A DNA stretch of 64,000 bases from Amia ocellicauda (GCF_036373705.1 NC_089863.1:25399417-25463416), one strand, 5' to 3'. Shown: positions 1 to 19,826, numbered from the stretch's first letter. The notes: generated from the letters alone by a model not told the origin. Program-made: numbers and translations.

Positions 1-701
1 TTTAGAATGGAAAGCCTGCTGAAGGCCTCATCCCCTCTGTGTAATGTTGGTAGCGGGCCAGAGACAATTATATTCTGACATCGTTTTTTCGCTGTTTTGC
101 ATAGCGATGTAAAATTTCTTTTTAAAATCTCTGATTGTCTATGTCTAATATCGTTAGTTCCAGCGTGAATAACCAGAGCAGAAACTTCGCCGCCTGGCAG
201 TTCGTCCAATTTAGCTTCGATGTCAGAGACTCTGGCTCCCGGGAGGCATTTTACTTCTACTGCTGGTGACACAATCTTTATATTTCTGACTATGGAGTCT
301 CAATAATGAGCCCCTTCTCAGCAGATGCGCTGCCGAGGGGTTCAAATCTGTTCAGGGTCCGGATGGGAGACCGGCACGCCGGAGCTCTCGCTTTTGATTT
401 CGCGCTTCTAGAACCTCTTTTTACAGAGACCCAGCGATCCTGCTGTGACTGTGGAGCTGCTGGTGTGGGCTCTCGCTGCTACAGAGGACGAGTCCGTGTT
501 TCTACAGACCGAGTCCAGACAATTTTCGGCCTCTTTTATATTTCTAAGAGTATCTATGTGCTCCTCCAACACGCGTACTCGTTCCGCCAACTCCTTATTA
601 ACTACACGTTTTGTGCAAGTAAAATTATCATTATGGTCGGCGGATCTAACCATGGTAAACATGCTGCACGACAAACAGTAAATGGCATTAGAAAATGACA
701 T
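1..701 (-). mobile_element. LINE ORF1 remnant with esterase-like domain
   Basis: Read on the minus strand, positions 1-300 encode a stretch containing ALVIHAGTNDIRHRQSEIL, then an IIVSGPLP motif. This is the SGNH/GDSL-esterase-like pattern found in ORF1 of several fish non-LTR retrotransposons. Positions 408-701 on the same strand add an upstream coiled-coil-like part (ERVRVLEEHIDTLRNIKEAE). The two parts are in different frames and broken near position 300, so this is a decayed copy, and it continues past the left window edge. It sits in the intron upstream of the first visible cathepsin exon. The exact LINE clade (L2 or CR1) cannot be fixed from this piece. Confidence 0.65.
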
Positions 702-1192
702 ATTAGCAGTACTCCCCTTTTGTGTGCCGCTGTTGTTTTTGCTTCATTTCTTGGAGGCAGATCCGCGGCGCAGGCGCTCCTGTGTGGGTCGCTGTTGTTG
801 CTCTTGCTTCACTTGCTTCACGCGCAGAGCACGTCTGCTCAATGTGACACAAAAGAATATGTGTCTTTTCATTCACATAAAGTCAGAAAAATCAACATAT
901 GAATCCAAATTAACATGTATTTATATTAAAGTAATACAAAAATGACTACAAAAGATTTAGAAGTGAGTAGTTTTTCGAGATTTACATTTACAGTATTTAC
1001 AGTATAGCCATTTTTTATACTTTTGAGGCATAAGTAATTAGGAAATAACACTTACTACCCAGGAACAAATAAAATAAAAAAGGTATGTCTTCACCACAGA
1101 CAACAATAATCAACTTTATTAGATGGATTCTAATAAACACAATAAACTAATCATCCTGTCAGAAAATGGGCTGAATCTCTGACTGAAATTAG

Positions 1193-1810
<618 letters not shown>

Positions 1811-2382
1811 CTTGTACCTTTGCGAACACGCAAGTGACGCAACCCTGGAGGAAAGTGACTGGCATCAATCATTTAGGCCACTTTTCAATATTACCTCTGT
1901 TAATATGAATAACATATCACACGCTGCACTCTACTGGATCAGTGATGGAAGTACATCACACTAAAGGGCTATATAGAATATATCAAATCTTGAATTAACA
2001 TGACAGTATAATCATAACTTGGACATGGCATTGCATTTGTACTTTAAACGTATATGCCCTTTTTGTATAAAATACTGAATTTGCACTCTAGACTTTATGT
2101 GCTGTCAGATATATATATAACCTTCTATTCATTATGGGGTATAAGAGATTACACTCCTGAAAGTAAACTGTTGAAACTCTACCCTTAATATGTGTTAATA
2201 GAACTATGACCCATGTTGCGTAGCTGTTTCAAAATATGTGTAGTACTGTATAGCGTTTTCCACAGACCACAGACTACCACAAATGCCGTATGATGTATTT
2301 GATAGAGTTGTGTGTGTGTGTGGGGGGGATATTTTCGTGATTTTATTTTTTGTAAACTTTGTTGTTTATATCTGTACATATA

Positions 2383-2504
2383 AATAAAATTCCAACACAC
2401 CCATGTTGTCCTACCTAAATCAAAGTCATTATGTATCGTGTGCAATTTATTTGCTGGAAGAGTTCTGCTTAATGTATTTTGGCATTGAAATTAATGTAAA
2501 TAAA
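2383..2504 (+). terminator. Candidate poly(A) signals of the upstream cathepsin gene
   Basis: Two AATAAA hexamers, at 2383-2388 and 2499-2504, lie 573 and 689 bases after the stop codon of the first cathepsin gene. No other strong signal lies closer. Use of either one is inferred. Confidence 0.4.
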
Positions 2505-2530
2505 GTTCAATTAAAATAAATTTATATATA

Positions 2531-2790
2531 CACTACTGGTCAAAAGTTGTAGAACACCCACATTTTTCCAGTTTTTATTTACATTTAAGCAGTACAAGTC
2601 TAGTGATTAACCTGAAATGGTATAAAGGTAAGCGGTAAACTGCCAGAGGTAAAAAATAAAAATAAAAAAAAGAGTTTAGGTTACCAAAAACTGAACAATT
2701 CTGTACATTTCAGAGTTACACACTGTGTTACTACACCCTCTTAGGCATTATTTGTCAGTGTTACACGCAGCTCCTGTCCATAGAAGTGAC
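2531..2790. mobile_element. Tc1-like transposon terminal fragment
   Basis: After a TA at 2529-2530 the sequence begins CACTACTGGTCAAAAGTTG, a terminal sequence widely seen in fish Tc1/mariner copies. No transposase is present and the opposite end was not located, so this is a truncated or non-autonomous copy lying 3' of the first cathepsin gene. Confidence 0.55.
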
Positions 2791-2994
2791 ACTGTATTCC
2801 TACAATGCGCACATCGTTTGGATACCAGCGCGTTTCATTCTCAAACACATCCGATTCACAGTTACAGGTAAATTTACAGGTATACACATTATGACAGAAT
2901 ATGTTATAATTGTCAATATTTTCTGATTACAGAGGGGTTTGGTAAGGGGATACATTTTGTAACTGTAAACGATATATTGTTCCCCCTGATAGAT

Positions 2995-3140
2995 ATAAAT
3001 GATATATTGAAAAATATCTACAATAACTCCCTCCCACACACACTATTTAGACATGCAAGTGGTTTTACAACACATATTTTGAGATCTTGTGACAGTCAGT
3101 TGACTTTCTGTACCGGATTTGTATTTTGAATATGCATTGC
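2995..3140 (+). repeat. Direct repeat, copy 1 of 2
   Basis: About 145 bp, containing GATATATTGAAAAA, ACTCCCTCCCA and CAGTTGACTTTCTGTACC, recurs in the same orientation at 5355-5500. One copy lies 3' of the first cathepsin gene and the other 5' of the second, so it may be part of the cathepsin tandem duplication or an unrelated dispersed repeat. Confidence 0.6.
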
Positions 3141-3940
3141 ATTTCAATAACTTTTCTTACACATCCACGCTCACTTTCACATTCCTGGGTCTCAATGTGA
3201 TTAATCGATTAAAGCAGCTCCCTAAATCGACTTTGAAAGTAGTGCATATATTGCTCCGTGTGTTTACGATTCTTATCATGGCCAAGAAATACAATTCGTT
3301 GTTTCCTCCACTGGAAGTGAGTAATGTAATGTAATGCATTATGTTTCTTGTAAGTTATGCAAATTAATAACTACGACGGTTTCTGTGACATTTAAATACA
3401 ACAGATAAGAATGGTGAAAGCCATCAATTTGCCATTATTAAAATGTGCATAATATTGTTAGTTTTATAAAACAAAACAAAAAAAAAAACTATCTTGATTA
3501 AAGATTCCTGCCATTTTTATAATGCTCCCGAATGCCAGCGATAGTTAGCTTATACTTCATGCGGTATCTGTTTCTGTCTTTAAAGGGTCCATCCTAAAAC
3601 GGTGCTGACTTTCGATTGAATAGAATGGCGTTACCTTTTCTTTGGAAAAAACATAATAATAATAACGCGCTGAAGATGAAAGAGAAGAAAGGAGCAGCTT
3701 TGCAAAAAATCACACAAGTGCCATGTGAAATATTACGCACAACTCAAACCTCGCAAAATATTTATTTTCCCTACCAGAACAACATGTATTTGTGCAGAAA
3801 CATGTACAGCTCTTTGTTAGTTTTAATTCTGTCACGGTATTCTGCTTACGCATGTGTCTTGTACATATGCCCGTGTCTTACTGTATTTGGATAAAAATAC
3901 AAATACAAAAGTACACCAAAGACGTTTCATTATCGCATAT
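3141..3940. other. Intergenic, nothing recognised
   Basis: AT-rich sequence between the two cathepsin genes. Short open frames exist but lack domain signal, splice context or conserved motifs. No repeat family was recognised. Confidence 0.4.
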
Positions 3941-3947
3941 TCGTTCG

Positions 3948-3948
<1 letters not shown>

Positions 3949-3996
<48 letters not shown>
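3949..3996 (+). repeat. (TTG)n microsatellite
   Basis: About 16 near-perfect TTG units. It creates a poly-Leu run in one open frame, which is not a gene. Confidence 0.95.
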
Positions 3997-3998
<2 letters not shown>

Positions 3999-4133
3999 TT
4001 AGTAAGATACAATAGTTACTTTTCAGTTTTGCCGACTCAACATTTGTTGGTTGGTTTTGTGTGTACCCACTTCTACTTGATTCGAAACAGCTGATGTAAA
4101 GATCACTTCACCTCAACTCCCCAATGCCACACA

Positions 4134-4177
<44 letters not shown>

Positions 4178-4620
4178 CAAACACACACAGAACAGACACA
4201 CACATACACAGAATAGACACACAGACAGAATAGACACACACACAGAACACACATCCACACAGAACAGACACACACACGCATGCACAGAACACATACTCGC
4301 AGAGCGCAGAACACATGCACACATGCACAGAACACACACACACATACACACATGCACAGAATAGACACACACGCACAGAACAGACAGAATAGACACACAC
4401 GCACAGAACAGACACAGAGAATAGACACACAGGCACAGAACAGACGCACAGAACAGACACACAGAATAGAAACACACAGAGAACAGACAATCACGCACAC
4501 AGAACAGATACACACAAAACAGATCCACACACACACACACACAATAGACACATGCACAGAGAACAGACACACACATACACAAAACAGACACATTCACAGA
4601 GGATTAAGAGAGACTGACAA
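4134..4620 (+). repeat. (CA)n and degenerate CACAGAA-type tandem repeat
   Basis: A pure CA tract of about 40 bases runs into a long array of variants of ACACACAGAACAGA. The long Cys/Val-rich frames on the minus strand and His/Thr-rich frames on the plus strand are by-products of this array. Confidence 0.95.
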
Positions 4621-5350
4621 TTTTCCACTGTCCAGTACACATTTCAAAGCCCATAATATACTGTGAAGATAACGAAGTAGACAAAGTTACTGATTAATTG
4701 TGATGCAGAAGACCTACAGACACAGCTAGTTGTGGGCTAACAGCCAGACACAGTTTCACTTCTGCTCCAAAAAGCATCTGGTGTGATTCTCACGTGTATT
4801 CTGAGGAGGAGTTCAGTGCGTCTCACTGTCGATGGTTTCTCCAACTGGGGTCACATTGAATCATATCGCTTCACACTCACAAAACCACTGATGCAAAATC
4901 AGAGTTATTTTGGGTTTATTTGTCCCCATGTCCACTGCAGACAGTGCAGTGTGTACACCCCCCTAGTTGTAATCATGTCATGTGACCAGTCCTAGGTATG
5001 CATTGATTAGCTGGCCTATTGTAAAGATATTATATTTGTTGCCACCCAGGAGTCCACAAATATCCCCCCACCATGTATGAAGTTGTATTTCATCAGAAGA
5101 GGGTTCTAGCCCAATCTTCTCAGCAGCGGTCTCCATCCCGGATTCTGGAGAGTCCCTGTCTGTCAGTAATTATGCCCATACTTAACCCGGTGCAGTCTTT
5201 CAGGTCTTTGCTGGAAGAAAAACAACTCAGCTCCTTTGGTTGGTTTAACCAGATGTTATAATTTCCTGTCTAAGGTCCCCTTTTAGCACAACAAAGCTCA
5301 CTGACTGGAAGCTAAAATAAAACGCTCATGGTAAGAAAAATAAGTTCGTC
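4621..5350. other. Intergenic, nothing recognised
   Basis: Unique-looking sequence upstream of the complete cathepsin gene. It may hold its untranslated first exon or promoter, but no convincing TATA box, CpG cluster or donor could be tied to the acceptor at 6011-6012. Confidence 0.35.
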
Positions 5351-5354
5351 ATTT

Positions 5355-5500
5355 GGATGATATATTGAAAAAATACCTACATAAACTCCCTCCCATACAC
5401 AGTATATAGAGATTCAAGTAGTTTTACAACACATATATGGAGATCTTGTGACTGTCAGTTGACTTTCTGTACCTGATTTTTATTTTGAATATGATTTCAA
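5355..5500 (+). repeat. Direct repeat, copy 2 of 2
   Basis: Matches 2995-3140 in the same orientation with scattered substitutions. It lies about 0.5 kb 5' of the coding start of the complete cathepsin gene. Confidence 0.6.
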
Positions 5501-6026
5501 AACACATGCTGCATTATGAAGGGAACCAAAAGTTTGCAGGAATAATCAAATGTATGCAGACCCTAGCTTACCAGTAGGGCAAGGCTGATCATAGGTTTGA
5601 GGAAGAAAACCAAAACGGAGCGGAAGTACTGGATATTCCACAACTGCCCCTTTTACGATTTCTGATAATAGATAGAGAGAATAGAACTCACGCATATACC
5701 CATCCTGTTGCAATAGGCAAAGCACTGAGAATCAACAACTGCACCATCGTACTGAATTTAGGGGCCAGCAGTCTGGAAGATCAGTTAAACCTGTGGACTT
5801 GGGTGACAAAGTGCTGGACTTCTGTAGGACCCTGTCAGTCAATTTTCTAGCCCGATGGCTGGAATTATACAGCCTATCTTACAAATGGCCACTATTGTAA
5901 GTGGCCTTGGATTAGAGCATCGGCTGAATAAATATTTTATTTGGCATGGCAGAACAACCAAACACACTATTGCTCTCACATGATTTATTTTTTTCCTCCT
6001 CTCTGTCTGCAGTCAGGGTCTACAGA

Positions 6027-13445
<7,419 letters not shown>

Positions 13446-13669
13446 TGACCTGACCACCTTGGTCTGGAGACCACACATTTAATGGCACAAATCATTTACA
13501 GGACTTTTGAGATGATTTTGTTATTTTCCTGTATGAATATGAGTTCAGATGCTGCCCTCTACTGCACAAATCACACTTTCAGTGATTTAAAGTATGATGT
13601 TTGTATTGTAAAACTTGTTTTTTGAGTTTTTACCCGAATTTGTTATTTTAACACTATAGTACTAATATA

Positions 13670-13675
13670 AATAAA
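13670..13675 (+). terminator. Candidate poly(A) signal of the complete cathepsin gene
   Basis: AATAAA lies 225 bases after the stop codon at 13443-13445, a normal 3' UTR length. Confidence 0.6.
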
Positions 13676-13689
13676 ACAACTACATTTAC

Positions 13690-14600
13690 AATCAGTATGG
13701 CAAGATTCATGTCTGTGTCTTTACTCATGGTGTTATAGGGTCATATGTGTTTATGATAGATAGATATATTGGTTCAGTTTTGTAATTCAAAGTTTGTTGT
13801 GAATAGAATCCTATCAAAGATTTGGTCTTGGGACACATATTGGTGAATTCTGCATTAGTCTACAGTGCCACCATGTGTTCAAATGGTGCATTGCAATGAT
13901 GCAAATAGGGAAAGTGAGTTTCACACTGAAAGTAACTACCACAAAGTTACAACCATTCCTTCTGTACTCACTTGTTGTCGTAGATTTGATAGTGGAAGCA
14001 ATGCATTCACTCTGAATGTGCATAAACTGTGTGAAATATCAGAAATTAAGTAAACTACATATGTTTGGCATGAATAATGTTGAATAAAAATAACATTATG
14101 TGTAAATTATACATATATTATTATGGTGTTAACATTTTTCACATTTATATATTCTTCTTACATTAAACCTGGTGTAAAGGTTGGTTTTTGTGATCGTGGA
14201 TGTGTGATGAACTATGAAGAATTTATAAAAAAATGAATAAAATTTCACCACTGTGCTAAAAGAGATAGAAAACATGAAGAGCAATTATAATGTGGAATAC
14301 ACCTTCAAACTGAATTTAATTTCCAATAGTAAGTTATTACAACTCTAAAACAGCCTAAAGCTAACATTTATGATTCCTTCATGTATAATACAATCGACAA
14401 AGTGTTCAGACTCAGGTTTTTTATAGTATCTTAAGACCCATCAAATGTTTTTGTTGAAATATTACTTTAATTTTAATTTTTTTAAATTTTAATATTCATT
14501 GAATTTCCTGATGAGATTCTCGGTTTTATTGTGGTGCATTGCAATTTCTCAGGCTTGGTGTCTTTCCCGTCATCCTCAAACTTAATACTTTAGGTGAATG
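13690..14600. other. Intergenic, nothing recognised
   Basis: AT-rich sequence 3' of the cathepsin gene with only short, unconserved frames. Confidence 0.4.
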
Positions 14601-14609
14601 CAGCGTTTC

Positions 14610-15262
14610 CATCATTGGAAGAAAAGAAAACCTACTCCTCCTATGGGGGGCCAAACAGGTCATAATACATCACTTTGTGTGTGTACTTGTGCATACTGTA
14701 GCAATCTGGGACTGGGGGGGTGCATGGGCATGTATATATATATATGTGTGTGGGAGTAGTGTCTGTATATTGGGGGGTGGGGCAGTTTATACTGTGCGTG
14801 CTGCGTGTTGTGTTCGTGTGGTGAGAGTGCTTGTTACAGTAGGGTTAGTTCCGGGGTTAAGGGTTAGCCCCGCGTGGGAAGACAGGAGCTGTGATTGGAG
14901 GAGCCAGTTACGGGGCCAGAGGGCATAAATAGGGGTGCTTGGTTCCCGCACGGAGGAGTGGTGTAGAGTTCAGTAGAAGAGTGAGTCAGAGTGCAGAGTG
15001 TGAGAGGGTAGTGTGTTCTAGGGCTGTCGTTTCAGCCTGAGATTGACTGCTCAATAAAGGTCCCGTTGTTCATGTTGAACCCTGCGTTCTCTCCATTATT
15101 CCTGCCATTAGTGGTGAAATCCCACAATGAAGGCAAACAAAAAGGCCATATCGTTACAATACTATATTGTTTTTGTGTGTACTATATCGGTTTGCATGCA
15201 CACTATATTGGTTTGTGTGTATACTATATCAGTTGGTCACATGACTCAAGTGGGTGGGGCAG
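14610..15262 (+). repeat. Minisatellite-bearing dispersed repeat, copy 1 (split by an LTR)
   Basis: GGGGGGCCAAACAGGTCATAAT at the left, about 22-bp units of the type ACTATATTGGTTTGTGTGT, and TCAAGTGGGTGGGGC at the right form a repeat that recurs inverted at 16380-16650. The left copy is split by the solo LTR at 14697-15158. Confidence 0.65.
14697..15158 (+). mobile_element. Solo LTR with ATAC target duplication
   Basis: 462 bp starting TGTAGCAATCTGGG and ending TATCGTTACA, flanked by ATAC at 14693-14696 and at 15159-15162. Inside are a TATA-like CATAAATAGG near 14925 and AATAAA near 15053, as expected of an LTR promoter and poly(A) site. The inverted repeat copy at 16380-16650 shows the unoccupied site (GTGCATACTATAT in reverse). 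Confidence 0.85.
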
Positions 15263-15507
15263 CAGGAACTTTATTTAGCGGGGGAACCAGGCACCCCTAT
15301 TTATGCCCTCTGGCCCCATGACTGGCTCCTCCAAACATGCGCTTCCCGTGTTCCCGCACAGGACCAACCCATGACCCCGGAACTACCCCGCTGCACTAAC
15401 CAACACACACCACCCATAAGCATCCAAGCACCACCCAACACACAGACAGACCCCCAAACACACACACACACATGAACATGCTCCCCTCCCACTCCCAGAC
15501 TGCTACA
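15263..15507 (-). mobile_element. Truncated LTR, same family as the solo LTR nearby
   Basis: Read on the minus strand from 15507 it starts TGTAGCAGTCTGGGAGTGG and shares GGGCCAGAGGGCATAAATAG with the LTR at 14697-15158. It stops near 15263, soon after an AATAAAG motif. No flanking duplication was found. Confidence 0.7.
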
Positions 15508-15828
15508 TTATTATTAATAATAATACAAATAATAATGGGTCGATTGCAATGAACTTGCAGTGTTAATATGGAGCAGCATACTAAACACAGGATCATCTCC
15601 AGTTAGTGCGCTGCTTTCATTTCTAATCGACACATTAAGCCTAATAAATAATGCATCATAATTTAAACTTAGTTGGTTAAATTATCTCGGAGATTGCTTG
15701 TTCCTCCAATATACCAATTTTCAGTTGCACAGCTTATGTTCATTTTGCATTTAGAAAACAATTCCAAACAGTAGATGTTTTATGAAACATTTTTGTTTTA
15801 CATTTCAATTATGTTGCGCAACACACAT
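15508..15828. other. Intergenic, nothing recognised
   Basis: AT-rich, with a short AAT-type run near 15510-15535. No coding or repeat signal beyond that. Confidence 0.35.
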
Positions 15829-15935
15829 AAGAACATAAGAACATAAGAAAGTTTACAAACGAGAGGAGGCCATTCGACCCATTGTGCTCGTTTGGTGTCC
15901 ATTAATAACTGAGTGATCCAAGGATTCAATCCAGA
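15829..15935 (-). mobile_element. CR1-like LINE 3' tail fragment
   Basis: Contains ACATAAGAACATAAGAAAG and AACGAGAGGAGGCCATTCG. It is the reverse complement of the 3' end of the LINE at 27000-27690, including the ATAAGAACAT tail repeat, so this is a 5'-truncated insertion of that family. Confidence 0.8.
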
Positions 15936-16375
15936 ATAAAATAAAATGAAAAAAATATAAATGTAATGTTATATTTTCAAAAAACATTGTTTAAATATAA
16001 TCTGGTCCAATGCCTTCTGACAGTGGCAATTGAGGGGCTTTCTATGAGGGTTTCGAATTTAGTTATATCAAACAACTGTTATTTAAGTAATGGGCAGTAT
16101 GCAAATCAAATGTTTTAATTTAAATCGGCTATGTTGGACATCTGAAGTTTGGACTAGTATTGTAACGCTTGCGGGGATTTTCCCAGCAGTAGACCCAACT
16201 CATCATTGTGGATGCAACAACAAATCACTGTATTTATTATTACTGAAGTACACATATATCACAGGGACTAACCACACATTCATACATTAAAAATAATCTG
16301 TGATGTCTTGCTCATATGACATGGTTAAGTCATTGAGTAATGTGTTGCTTGAGAACAAAGCTCACACTGCTTGAT
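15936..16375. other. Intergenic, nothing recognised
   Basis: No coding signal or known repeat was recognised here. Confidence 0.35.
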
Positions 16376-16379
16376 TTCC

Positions 16380-16650
16380 CTTCGTCCCTAGTCCTTCCCC
16401 GCCCACTTGAGTCACGTGAACAACCGATATGGTACACACACAAACCAATATATTGTGCACGCAAACCAATATAGTATGCACACAAACTGATATAGTACAC
16501 ACGCAAACCAGTATAGTGTGCATGCAAACCAATCTAGTAAACACACAAACCAATATAGTATGCACACACAAACCTATATAGTATGCACACGTACATACAC
16601 AAACCGATGTATTATGGCCTGTTTTGCCCCCCATATCCTCATATTTCCGA
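16380..16650 (-). repeat. Minisatellite-bearing dispersed repeat, copy 2
   Basis: Inverted counterpart of the repeat at 14610-15262. About eight units near 20-22 bp of the type CAAACCAATATAGTATGCAC span 16430-16610, flanked by CCCACTTGAGTCACGTG and GGCCTGTTTTGCCCCCC. It lacks the LTR insertion. Confidence 0.75.
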
Positions 16651-17350
16651 TTTAGAGACAGGACAAATAATTTTTTTTTTAATTCCCCTTCCACTTATTT
16701 ACATTTCCACTAGATGGCAGTCTAACTGATTAATTAGCAGTTTAAAGAAAGGTTAACGGCTAAATCTAACACTGTGGTGGCCAACAAAGCCAGGGAGGCT
16801 TTTTGGCAGCGCATTGCCAAACAGAGTAAATTCGTAAGAACAGTGTTCTTGTCACACCTGGGGATAACAGAAGACAAGACAAGGGGATCCAAGCATAGGT
16901 AAACAGCCAGGAGTTCGGTGCGTGGTACAGAAAGGGCTAGACAAGAGGCGTAGTAATGTCACAGTCAGGAAGTCAGGCATCGCGATCAAACGAACAAGAC
17001 TAGTAGGGAAATCCGTAAGGCGTAAACACAGGAGAAAGCAGGGGTCAAAATGCACTAGAAAAACAATAGACATTTAGTAACAGGAAGCTTAGGAGTTGTT
17101 GCAAAGATGCAAACAAGACTAAGTGTTGAAGTATTGTGGTAATGGTGATTAAATACAAGTACTAATGAGCAAAGAAACAATATACAGGTGGGAAAGGTAA
17201 TCGGTGACACAAGGATGATTATTGAATGATAGGAATCCGAGAACAGGGAGTGCAGACAGATGAAGGCAAGACAAGGGCGGCCCTTGTGGCGGAACTGGGA
17301 ATCATCAGGCAGTGGATATCACAGTTCTTGTCATATGTTCTCTATTTTGT
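16651..17350. other. Dispersed-repeat-like sequence, origin unclear
   Basis: The purine-rich 16850-17300 stretch ends in AAGGGCGGCCCTTGTGGCGG and GGGAATCATCAGGCAG. These resemble AAGGGCGGCCTCTGTCAG and GGGAACTGTCAGGTAG at 42660-42705, suggesting a shared dispersed element. No gene is visible. Confidence 0.4.
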
Positions 17351-17359
17351 CTTATTTGT

Positions 17360-17680
17360 AATATAATTGAGATAGGGGGTGGTGTTGTGGTTAGCACTGC
17401 TGCCTCACATCTCCAGGGATCCCAGGTTCAAGTCCTGACTTGTGGTGTCTGTCTGTGTGGAGTTTGCATGTTCTCCCCATGTTCATGTGGGTTTCCTCCC
17501 ACCTTCCAAAGACATGTGGCTTAGGTTAATTGGCTCCTCTAAATTGCCCTGTAGGGATGTGTGTTGCCCAGCATCCCATCCTGGGTGTATGCCTTGTGCC
17601 CTATGCTTGCCAGGATCAGCTGCAGCTTCCCTGCAACCCTCACCAGGATAAGCAGTTTCAAAAATGGATGGATGATTGGG
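17360..17680 (+). repeat. SINE-like dispersed fish repeat with GGATGGATG tail
   Basis: Typical blocks in order: GTGGTTAGCACTGCTGCCTC, GTGTGGAGTTTGCATGTTCT, GGTTTCCTCCCACC, TCCAAAGACATG, TAATTGGCTCCTCTAAATTG and a terminal AAAATGGATGGATG. A second copy lies inverted at 55735-56005. It is non-coding, and its propagation by a LINE is inferred from the tail. Confidence 0.8.
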
Positions 17681-17699
17681 ATGTAAGGACATATAAAAT

Positions 17700-19787
17700 A
17701 GTCTAATCTAAACATGTGTAAACATGAGACTGAGACATGGATCTCCCCTGACAACAACACCCCTGCTGCCTTATCCTCTCTATTTGTCCTGTACCACTCC
17801 CCCCATCTTACTGGGCGAGGAGGAGGAACAGGGCTCCTGCTCTCCCCTTCTCTCCTCTTCTCTGTCCCCCCCTTTCTCTCCTCTGTCATGAACAACAGCT
17901 TTGAATTTTATGCAGTGGAACTCACCTCTTCCTTCTAGTTCTCTACCGTCCACCTGGTCCACTCACTTCCTTCTTGGATGAACTTGACTTTCTTCTCTCC
18001 TCCCCTTGCTGTCCTCACCTGCCATCCTCCTGGGAGACTTCAACCTTTCCACCCCTCCCACTGTGCCAGATTTCTTCCTCTCCTTCACTCCTTTAACTTC
18101 TCTCTCTCCCCGTCTCCCCCCACTCACAGGGCAGGCCACCAGCTAGACTTCATCTTCTCTAGAGGCTGCTCCCCTTCAACACTCTCCGTGACACCCATGG
18201 ACATCTCAGACCACCACTTAATCTCCTTGTCCCTTTCTCTCCCCTCTCTCCCCTCTCTCCCCACCCCACCCACACCCTCTGTCACTCTACTCCACATTCT
18301 CCTCCCTCCCTGCCCCCCCTCCCCCTCCTCCTCCCTCATCTCTCACTGCTGATGATTTCTCCTCCTTCTTCTCCTCCAAAATTGCAGACACCACAAACAA
18401 TTCAACAGTCCCCCCTCCTCTCCCATCACACCCAAACCTCCCACCGACCAAGCTTCCTTTTCTTCATTCTCACCTCTCTCGGACTCTAAAGTTTCCTCTC
18501 TCCACCTACGTCACAAACCTACAACGTGTGCCCTGGACCCTCTCCCTACTCACCTCCTCCAAGTGACCGCTCCTGATCTTCTCCCCTTCATCTCCTCCCT
18601 CCTCAACTTCTCCTATCACTTCCACGCAGATGATGCCCAGATCTTCCTGTCTTTCTCCTCTTCTGACCCTCTCATCCCTTCTCGTATCTCTTCCTGTTTG
18701 TCTACTATCTCCGCCTGGATGCACTCGCACCACCTCAAGCTCAGCCTCTCCAAATTGGATCTCCTCTTTTTCCCCCACTCTTCCTCACCTTCTGCTGATC
18801 TCTCCATCTCCATCCCATTGGAATCTACCACACTCTCTCCTTCTTCTTCCGCTAAAAATGTAGGAGTCACCCTCGATCCTGCGCTCTCTTACACCCAGCA
18901 CATCACCACCATGCTGACACGCACTTGTAGATTCTTCCTGAGCAACATACACCAAATCCGTCCCTTCCTCACCGACTACTCAACTCAGCTGCTCGTCCAG
19001 TCACTGGTCCTCTCACGCCTGGGACTACTACAACTCCCTCCTGGCCGGCCTGCCTGCAACTACTACCCGCCGCTCCAGCTCATCCAGAACTCTGCGGCTC
19101 GTCTGGAGTCTCTCTGCCCCAATTCACACACGCTACTCCACTGCTCCTGATACCAGCACGCATTCAGTTCAAGACACTGACCCTCACCTACCACTGTCTA
19201 GACTACACTGTACCAAGTTACCTTCAGACACTCGTCTCTCCATACATCCCCTCCAGACCACTGCGCTCCTCCAGTGCCAGAAGACTAACTCTGCCTCCTC
19301 TCCACTCCCCTTCCTCCAGAGCCGCTCCTTCTCATCCCTGGCCCCTAAATGGTGGAACAACCTTCCCACCGAAGTCAAATCAGCAGAGTCCTTGACCTCC
19401 TCCTGGCGCTTACTCAAGACACATCTTTTACGACAGTACTTGTAATATTTGTCCTTTTAATTCCCGTAAGATAGCACTTCATAGCATTTTATCATGCTTC
19501 TTGTGTTACTAATACTTGTATAATTGATTGATTTCCCCCTTGCTCCCTTTCCCACAGCGCTTGACTGTGACCTTACATCTTGACAGCACTTAGCTTTTAC
19601 TTTCCAGGATGTATGACCTCACTTACTTACCTGTGTAAATTGGATGTTGTAAAATGCATTTTACTTTGAATTGCTTTGTATAATGTAAATTTGAGTTTGT
19701 AATGTTTGATGCCTTGTACTTAACTGTATTTTTGCAGTTTATTGCACTTATGTTGTAAGTCGCCATGGATAAAGGCGAGTGCCAAGA

Positions 19788-19800
<13 letters not shown>
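17700..19800 (+). mobile_element. L2-type LINE, 5'-truncated and internally deleted
   Basis: Positions 17725-18070 encode parts of the apurinic endonuclease domain (TETWISPDNNTPAALSS, LTGRGGGTGLLLS, FEFYAVELTS). Positions 18125-18350 continue it in another frame (GHQLDFIFSRGCSPSTLSV). Positions 18560-19440 encode the RT end (FHADDAQIFLSFSSSDPL, with the ADD catalytic core, then LAPKWWNNLP-type tail). Most of the central RT is missing around 18360-18560, and several frameshifts and stops are present. The 3' end is the L2-like GTAAGTCGCCATGGATAAAG followed by an (AAT)n tail. Confidence 0.9.

Positions 19801-19826
<26 letters not shown>

Noticed and set aside
355..385. GGATGGGAGACCGG resembling the 5S rRNA internal promoter
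   Set aside because: It is an isolated match inside a LINE ORF1 remnant; the rest of a 5S gene or 5S-derived SINE is absent.
4103..4597. Long Cys/Val-rich minus-strand frames, up to 164 codons
   Set aside because: They are translations of the degenerate CA repeat array, open in several frames at once, with no domain or splice context.
16430..16610. Regularly spaced repeats that could be mistaken for a CRISPR array
   Set aside because: Units are contiguous minisatellite repeats without unique spacers, in a vertebrate genome and inside a dispersed element.
17360..17680. A tRNA gene suggested by GTTAGCACTGCTGCC and GGTTCAAGTCC
   Set aside because: The promoter-like boxes belong to a dispersed SINE-like repeat; no cloverleaf could be folded by eye and a second diverged copy exists at 55735-56005.
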